This document shows positions 59,365 to 64,000 of a DNA stretch of 64,000 bases, piece by piece (within the stretch, counting starts at the first letter, position 1; every line of letters begins with the position of its first letter). The stretch spans positions 310,001-374,000 of the forward strand of contig JANQAK010000006.1 of NCBI GenBank assembly GCA_024707075.1, read 5' to 3'. The stretch comes from Afipia sp. (GTDB taxonomy: Bacteria > Pseudomonadota > Alphaproteobacteria > Rhizobiales > Xanthobacteraceae). A program made the position numbers and the translations under genes. The notes beneath the pieces were generated by a model that ran no database searches, had not been told where the DNA came from, and was given only the letters and a program-made list of their open reading frames with translations.

Positions 59365-60309
59365 ATGATCAATAAAGGAAACGTCGCCATTGTCGGAGTT
59401 GGTCTGATCGGTCGGGCCTGGGCCGCGATTTTCGCGCGCGCGGGCTGGAACGTGCGGCTCACCGATCCGCATGCCGCCACATTGAGCGCAGCTAAAAATT
59501 TGATCCATGACGAGTTGCGTGCGCTGAACCGTCATGGGCTTGCGGACGATCCCGATGGGGCGATGGCGCGGATTTCGGTGGCGTCGAGTCTGGCCGACGC
59601 TGTGAAGGACGTCGAGTTCGTTCAGGAGAATGGCCCCGAGAAGATCGAGGACAAGATCGCGCTTTTCGCCGAGCTTGATCGCCTCGCCGCGCCGGACACG
59701 CTGCTGGTGTCGTCGACATCGGCCATCGTCGCCTCACGCTTCACGGAAAACCTGAAAGGCCGCGCGCGCTGCCTTGTCGGTCATCCGGTCAATCCGCCGC
59801 ATCTGGTGCCGCTGGTCGAGCTGTGCGGCGCGCCGTGGACCTCGCCTGATGCGATCAGCCGCGCGCGGGAGATCTATCGCGCCATCGGGCAGGTGCCGGT
59901 CACGGTCAACAAGGAGATCAACGGCTTCGTGCTCAACCGCTTGCAGGGCGCGCTGTTGGCGGAAGCCTTCCGGCTGGTGGGCGAGGGCTACATGTCGGCC
60001 GAGGATCTCGACCACACCATCAAGGATGGCCTAGGGTTGCGATGGTCGTTCCTCGGGCCATTCGAGACTATCGAACTGAATGCGCCCGGCGGCATTCCGG
60101 ATTATTGCGCGCGCTACACCGGCTTTTATAAAGAGCTTGCAGCGGCGTCGGCCGGTCCCGAAGTCTATGAGAGTCCGAATATCGATCGCGTCATTGCGGC
60201 ATGGCCGCATCAGCCGACCCCGGCGCGGATCGCGGCGCTGACGAACCGCCGCAACGAGCGCCTTGCGGCGCTGGTCGCGCACAAGGCCAAGCAGGACACC
60301 AAGTTATAA
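59365..60309 (+). CDS. 3-hydroxyacyl-CoA dehydrogenase family, lambda-crystallin/carnitine dehydrogenase type
   Basis: 314 residues. NAD-binding GVGLIGRAWAAIFARAGWNV near the N-terminus (about 11-30), FVQENGPEKIEDK, SSTSAIVASRF, catalytic-His region GHPVNPPHLVPLVEL, and NGFVLNRLQGALLAEAFRL. The GHPVNPPHLVP block is typical of free 3-hydroxy acid dehydrogenases such as L-carnitine and L-gulonate dehydrogenases. Oxidation of a 3-hydroxy acid to a 3-keto acid fits the next gene, which cleaves beta-keto acids. Confidence 0.88.
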   Translation: MINKGNVAIVGVGLIGRAWAAIFARAGWNVRLTDPHAATLSAAKNLIHDELRALNRHGLADDPDGAMARISVASSLADAVKDVEFVQENGPEKIEDKIALFAELDRLAAPDTLLVSSTSAIVASRFTENLKGRARCLVGHPVNPPHLVPLVELCGAPWTSPDAISRAREIYRAIGQVPVTVNKEINGFVLNRLQGALLAEAFRLVGEGYMSAEDLDHTIKDGLGLRWSFLGPFETIELNAPGGIPDYCARYTGFYKELAAASAGPEVYESPNIDRVIAAWPHQPTPARIAALTNRRNERLAALVAHKAKQDTKL

Positions 60310-60341
60310 TTCAACCGACTGGCAAGAAGAGAGACAAGAAA

Positions 60342-61265
60342 ATGAGCCGTAAAGTCATCATCACCTGCGCCGTCACCGGCGCGATTCACACGCCGTCGAT
60401 GTCCAAGGCGCTGCCGGTGACGCCGCAGGAAATCGCTGATGCGGCGATCGGTGCAGCGGAAGCGGGCGCGGCCATCGTCCATCTTCACGCGCGCAACCCG
60501 AAGACCGGCCAGCCCGACCAGAGTCCGGAAGCATTCGCGCCGTTCCTCAAGATCATCAAGCAGCGCTCCAACGCGGTAGTGAACCTCACCACCGGCGGCG
60601 CGCCGACCATGAAGGTGGACGAGCGTGTCCGGCCGGCGGCGGTTTACAAGCCGGAAGTCGCCTCGCTCAACATGGGATCGATGAACTTCGCCTTCTTTGG
60701 CATGCTCAACCGCTTCAAGTCTTTCGAGCATGAGTGGGAGCGCAAGCATCTTGAGAACAAGGACATCGTTTTCCGCAACACCTTCGCGGACATTGAATAT
60801 GTGCTGACCACGCTGTCGGGCAGCGGCACGCGCTTCGAGTTCGAATGCTACGATACCGCGCATCTCTATAACCTCAAATACTTCCTCGATCAGGGTTTGG
60901 TGAAGGCCCCGTTGTTCGTGCAGACGGTGTTCGGATTGCAAGGCGGCACCGGCGCGCATCCGGAAGACGTGCTGCACATGAAACGCACGGCGGATCGGCT
61001 GTTCGGCGACCAGTATGTCTGGTCGGTGCTGGGCGCGGGGCGCAACCAGTTACCGATCGCGGCGATGGCGGCGGCAATGGGCGGCAACATCCGCGTCGGG
61101 CTTGAGGACTCGCTTTGGGCGGCTCCGGGCCGCATGGCGGAATCGAACGCCGAGCAGGTCCGTCTCGCGCGCAAGATCATCGAAGGCCTCGGCCTTGAGA
61201 TCGCGTCGCCGGACGAAGCCCGCGAAATTCTGCACCTCAAGGGTGGCGACACCTTGCAGGTGTGA
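60342..61265 (+). CDS. Beta-keto acid cleavage enzyme (BKACE, DUF849)
   Basis: 307 residues. N-terminus KVIITCAVTGAIHTPSMSKALPVTP and AGAAIVHLHARNPKTGQP (the HxH metal site, about 46-48) are diagnostic of BKACE. Later NLTTGGAP, SLNMGSMNFA and ECYDTAHLYNL agree. These enzymes combine a beta-keto acid with acetyl-CoA to give a new acyl-CoA and acetoacetate. With the preceding dehydrogenase it forms a two-step route like that for L-carnitine, but the betainyl-CoA thioesterase of that pathway is not seen here, so another beta-hydroxy acid is equally possible. Confidence 0.9.
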   Translation: MSRKVIITCAVTGAIHTPSMSKALPVTPQEIADAAIGAAEAGAAIVHLHARNPKTGQPDQSPEAFAPFLKIIKQRSNAVVNLTTGGAPTMKVDERVRPAAVYKPEVASLNMGSMNFAFFGMLNRFKSFEHEWERKHLENKDIVFRNTFADIEYVLTTLSGSGTRFEFECYDTAHLYNLKYFLDQGLVKAPLFVQTVFGLQGGTGAHPEDVLHMKRTADRLFGDQYVWSVLGAGRNQLPIAAMAAAMGGNIRVGLEDSLWAAPGRMAESNAEQVRLARKIIEGLGLEIASPDEAREILHLKGGDTLQV

Positions 61266-61302
61266 AGACGCAGGAATAGTGGGTCCTTCCACCAGCTTAG
61301 AT

Positions 61303-61764
61303 CTACACCGGCAGCGCGATGGTGTATTTCACCTGGCTGAGCGCGAAGCTCGACTCGATGGAGGCTATGCCGTCTAGTCGTGTCAGCTTGGTCTTGATGA
61401 AAGTCTCATAGGACGGCAAGTCGGCGGTGACGACGCGCAGCAGGTAATCGCGGTTGCCGGTCATGAGATAGCATTCCAGCACTTCCTTCCACTTCGAGAT
61501 CGCCTTGGCGAACCGATCGAGATCTTCTTCCTTCTGCCGCTCCAGCTTGATCGAAATGAACACGCTGACCGGAAGTCCGACCGACTTCTGGTCCACCATC
61601 GCGATATAGCGGGTGATCACGCCGCGCTCCTCCAGCAGCTTGACGCGGCGATGGCAGGGCGACACCGAAAGTCCGACCTGATCGGCCAGTTCCTGCATGG
61701 TCACGCGGCTGTCGGCTTGCAGGAGGGTCAGAATCTTGCGGTCGATGGCGTCCAGGGTTTCCAT
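61303..61764 (-). CDS. Lrp/AsnC-family transcriptional regulator
   Basis: 153 residues from ATG 61764. HTH: TLDAIDRKILTLLQADSRVTMQELADQVGLSVSPCHRRVKLLEERGVI (about 3-50). The RAM domain follows, with VFISIKLERQKEEDLDRFAKAI, ECYLMTGNRDYLLRVV and the C-terminal AIESSFALSQVKYTIALPV-like end. Divergent from an AceE-like gene, the layout of mdeR and mdeB in Pseudomonas. Expected to sense an amino acid or keto acid. Confidence 0.9.
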   Translation of the reverse strand: METLDAIDRKILTLLQADSRVTMQELADQVGLSVSPCHRRVKLLEERGVITRYIAMVDQKSVGLPVSVFISIKLERQKEEDLDRFAKAISKWKEVLECYLMTGNRDYLLRVVTADLPSYETFIKTKLTRLDGIASIESSFALSQVKYTIALPV

Positions 61765-61815
61765 TGGGATAAAATCTCTCAATAATGATAGTTATTGGGA
61801 TGATATCCCAATAAC
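61763..61815. promoter_or_regulatory. Lrp operator: 11-bp inverted repeat plus a phased half-site
   Basis: GTTATTGGGAT (61791-61801) and ATCCCAATAAC (61805-61815) are perfect inverted arms around GAT. The sequence ATTGGGAT appears again at 61763-61770, overlapping the lrp start codon, 31 bases (three helical turns) from the same motif in the left arm. This is the helical phasing expected for cooperative Lrp binding. Confidence 0.75.
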
Positions 61816-61899
61816 TGAGGCCGCGTCGATATGATTTGAGATTTTTCAAAGACCGCTGAGGATTAGCATGAGCGGAGCATCAGCCCTGCGGTGAGTCCC

Positions 61900-64000
61900 A
61901 TGCCTGCCAGCAAGTCCATCGAACCGTCCCGTCTCGAAGTTCTGAACGCACTGGCCCGCAAGGTCTTGTGGCTGTCCTCGTGGACTATCCACCACGCCAA
62001 CCATATCCGTCCGGATTCCGATGGCCTCAAGGTCGGCGGCCATCAGGCCTCGTCGGCATCGCTGGCGACGATCATGTCAGCGCTGTATTTCGGCGTGCTG
62101 AAGCCCGAGGATCGCGTGGCGGTGAAGCCGCACGCCAGCCCGGTGTTTCACGCGATCCAGTACTTGCTCGGGCAGCAGACCCGCGACAAGCTGGAGAACT
62201 TCCGCGGCTTCAAGGGCGCGCAGTCCTATCCCTCGCGCACCAAGGACATCGACGATGTGGATTTCTCCACCGGCTCGGTCGGCCTCGGCGTGGCGCAGAC
62301 GTTGTTCTCGTCGTTGGTGCAGGACTACGTCAAAGCACACGGCTGGATGAAGGACCGGCCGGAAGGCCGCATGATCGCGTTGGTCGGCGACGCCGAACTC
62401 GACGAAGGCAATATCTTCGAGGCCCTGCTGGAAGGCTGGAAGCAGGGCCTGCGCAACACCTGGTGGGTGATCGACTATAACCGCCAAAGCCTCGACGCCG
62501 TGATCCGCGAAGGCTTGTGGGAAAAGCTCGAGACCATGTTCCGCAATTTCGGCTGGGATGTGGTGATCGTGAAGTACGGCAAGCTGATGCAGGCGGCGTT
62601 CGCCGAGCCCGGTGGCGAGGCGTTGCGAAAGTGGATCGATAGCTGCCCGAACCAGATGTATGCGGCACTGTGTTTTCAGGGTGGTGCTGCGTTCCGCAGG
62701 CATCTGCTCGACGACATCGGCGATCAGGGCGCGGTGACGAAGCTGATCGAAAAGCGCAGCGACGATGAACTGCTGGCGCTGATGTCGAATCTCGGCGGCC
62801 ACGACATGGCGAGCATGCTGGAAGCGTTCGAGACGATCGACCACGATCGTCCGGTGTGCTTCATCGCCTACACCATCAAGGGCGTCGGCCTGCCGTTCCA
62901 GGGCCACAAGGACAATCATGCCGGCCTGATGACCGTGGCACAGATGGAAACCTTCCGCGCCGCGCAGAACATCCGTCCCGGCCATGAATGGGACCGGCTG
63001 GAAGGATTGCCGCTCGACCATGCGCGCATTGAGGCGTTTTTGAAGAATGTAATCTTCGCGCGCGATGGCGCGCGGCGGCTGGACGCGCCGAAGGTCGAGG
63101 TTCCCGCGCAGCTTGGCGTGACGCTGACACCGCGCATGGCGACGCAACAGGGCTTCGGCCTGATCCTCAATGAACTCGCGCGTGGCGACACCAGGCTTGC
63201 CGAGCGCATCGTCACCACGTCGCCGGATGTGACGGTGTCGACCAATCTCGGTGCGTGGGTCAATCGGCGCGGCCTGTTCGCACTGGCCGAGAACGCAGAT
63301 CTGTATCGCAAGGAGAAGATCCCATCGACTTTCGCGTGGGATTATTCGCCGAAGGGCCAGCACATGGAGCTCGGCATTGCGGAGATGAATCTGTTCATCA
63401 TGCTGTCGGCGCTCGGCCTGTCGCACTCGATCAACGGCGAACGGCTGCTGCCCGTGGGCACGCTGTATGATCCCTTCATCGAGCGTGGGCTCGATGCGTT
63501 GAATTATGCCTGCTATCAGGACGCGCGTTTCATGGTGGCGGCGACGCCGTCGGGCATCACGCTGGCGCCGGAGGGCGGCGCGCACCAGTCGATCGCCACG
63601 CCGCTGATCGGGATGGCGCAGGATGGATTGACGTCGTTCGAGCCCGCATTCGTGGACGAACTCGCGGTCATTATGCGCTGGGGCTTCGAGCACATGCAGC
63701 GCGACGAGGATGGCGGTTCGGTCTATTTGCGTCTGTCGACGCGGACACTCGATCAGCCGCAGCGTGTGATGACGCCCGAGCTTGCGAGCGACATCGCGGC
63801 GGGAGCCTATTGGCTGCGCAAGCCAGGGCCGAATGCGGAACTGGTGATCGCATACACCGGCGTGGTTGCGCCGGAAGCCATCGAGGCGACAGGCCTGCTG
63901 GGTGAAAGCCGCCGTGACATCGGTTTGCTTGCCATTACTTCGGCCGACCGGCTGCTCGCCGGCTGGACTGCGTCACGCAGACTTCGGCGCAACGGCGGTC
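61900..64000 (+). CDS. AceE-like homodimeric 2-oxo acid dehydrogenase E1 / transketolase-like protein (partial, runs off right edge)
   Basis: About 700 codons are present from ATG 61900, still open at 64000. TPP-enzyme blocks: GGHQASSASLATIMSALYF (about 47-65), KPHASPVFHAIQYLLG, STGSVGLGVAQTLF, and GDAELDEGNIFEALLEG with WWVIDYNRQSLD (ThDP-Mg motif). The pyrimidine domain has MATQQGFGLIL and LGIAEMNLFIMLSALGL with the catalytic Glu. Closest family is the homodimeric pyruvate dehydrogenase E1, including MdeB, the 2-ketobutyrate dehydrogenase E1 of Pseudomonas. It is divergent from an Lrp regulator. Substrate probably the keto acid of an amino acid (inference). Confidence 0.85.
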   Translation, partial: MPASKSIEPSRLEVLNALARKVLWLSSWTIHHANHIRPDSDGLKVGGHQASSASLATIMSALYFGVLKPEDRVAVKPHASPVFHAIQYLLGQQTRDKLENFRGFKGAQSYPSRTKDIDDVDFSTGSVGLGVAQTLFSSLVQDYVKAHGWMKDRPEGRMIALVGDAELDEGNIFEALLEGWKQGLRNTWWVIDYNRQSLDAVIREGLWEKLETMFRNFGWDVVIVKYGKLMQAAFAEPGGEALRKWIDSCPNQMYAALCFQGGAAFRRHLLDDIGDQGAVTKLIEKRSDDELLALMSNLGGHDMASMLEAFETIDHDRPVCFIAYTIKGVGLPFQGHKDNHAGLMTVAQMETFRAAQNIRPGHEWDRLEGLPLDHARIEAFLKNVIFARDGARRLDAPKVEVPAQLGVTLTPRMATQQGFGLILNELARGDTRLAERIVTTSPDVTVSTNLGAWVNRRGLFALAENADLYRKEKIPSTFAWDYSPKGQHMELGIAEMNLFIMLSALGLSHSINGERLLPVGTLYDPFIERGLDALNYACYQDARFMVAATPSGITLAPEGGAHQSIATPLIGMAQDGLTSFEPAFVDELAVIMRWGFEHMQRDEDGGSVYLRLSTRTLDQPQRVMTPELASDIAAGAYWLRKPGPNAELVIAYTGVVAPEAIEATGLLGESRRDIGLLAITSADRLLAGWTASRRLRRNGG

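Noticed and set aside
1-64000. Searched by eye for tRNA, rRNA, CRISPR repeats, insertion-sequence ends, integrase or phage genes and riboswitches
   Set aside because: Nothing convincing was found; short direct repeats seen are within coding sequence or are the regulatory motifs listed.

Overview
The window looks like chromosomal DNA from an alphaproteobacterium of the Nitrobacteraceae (Bradyrhizobium, Rhodopseudomonas, Afipia and relatives). The basis is high GC, densely packed operons with ATGA and GTGA overlaps, many ABC uptake systems, a Rhodopseudomonas-style bad/ali cyclohexanecarboxylate operon, and an alphaproteobacterial carbon-phosphorus (C-P) lyase cluster. No database search was possible, so the lineage is inferred. 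I see no tRNA, rRNA, CRISPR array, insertion sequence or phage gene.

Layout. 1-6.7 kb: a peptide/nickel-type ABC transporter (ATPase cut by the left edge, two permeases, a family-5 binding protein) facing a second, orphan family-5 binding protein. 6.8-13.2 kb: an amino-acid/aromatic-acid type binding protein divergent from badH-aliB-aliA-badI, which encodes beta-oxidation-like activation and ring opening of cyclohexanecarboxylate, with the MarR repressor gene badR convergent. 13.2-32.3 kb: a second catabolic island with two tandem-duplicated HxlR regulators, a coxG/coxMSL-type molybdenum hydroxylase, a branched-chain-type ABC transporter, and a long operon (iron alcohol dehydrogenase, thioesterase, enoyl-CoA hydratase, lactonase-like hydrolase, SDR, acyl-CoA ligase, succinate-semialdehyde-type dehydrogenase). 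Three promoters in this island share a 17-bp element. 32.3-38.3 kb: a leftward operon of GntR regulator, cupin, SDR and a NitT/TauT-type transporter with an unusual small membrane protein. 38.5-52.1 kb: phosphonate uptake and C-P lyase (phnCDEE, phnF, phnGHIJKLMN, plus a DUF1045 protein, a hexapeptide transferase and a second phnM-like gene), with Pho boxes and a PhnF operator. 52.1-54.4 kb: small hypothetical genes, an SDR and a GntR regulator. 54.5-61.3 kb: a Tat-exported binding protein, LivH, a LivM-LivG-LivF triple fusion, a 3-hydroxyacyl-CoA dehydrogenase/lambda-crystallin type enzyme and a beta-keto acid cleavage enzyme. 61.3-64 kb: an Lrp regulator divergent from an AceE-like 2-oxo acid dehydrogenase E1 cut by the right edge.

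The common theme is scavenging: each block pairs a high-affinity ABC importer with a short catabolic route and a local regulator (MarR, HxlR, GntR, PhnF, Lrp). Many of the probable operators are readable as inverted or repeated motifs.

A caution runs through the window. Eight genes carry what look like single-base indels, several in homopolymers, while the sequence on both sides stays conserved and free of further damage. This pattern fits sequence or assembly errors better than true decay, so the pseudogene labels below are provisional. One of the eight makes livG and livF read as a single fused protein.
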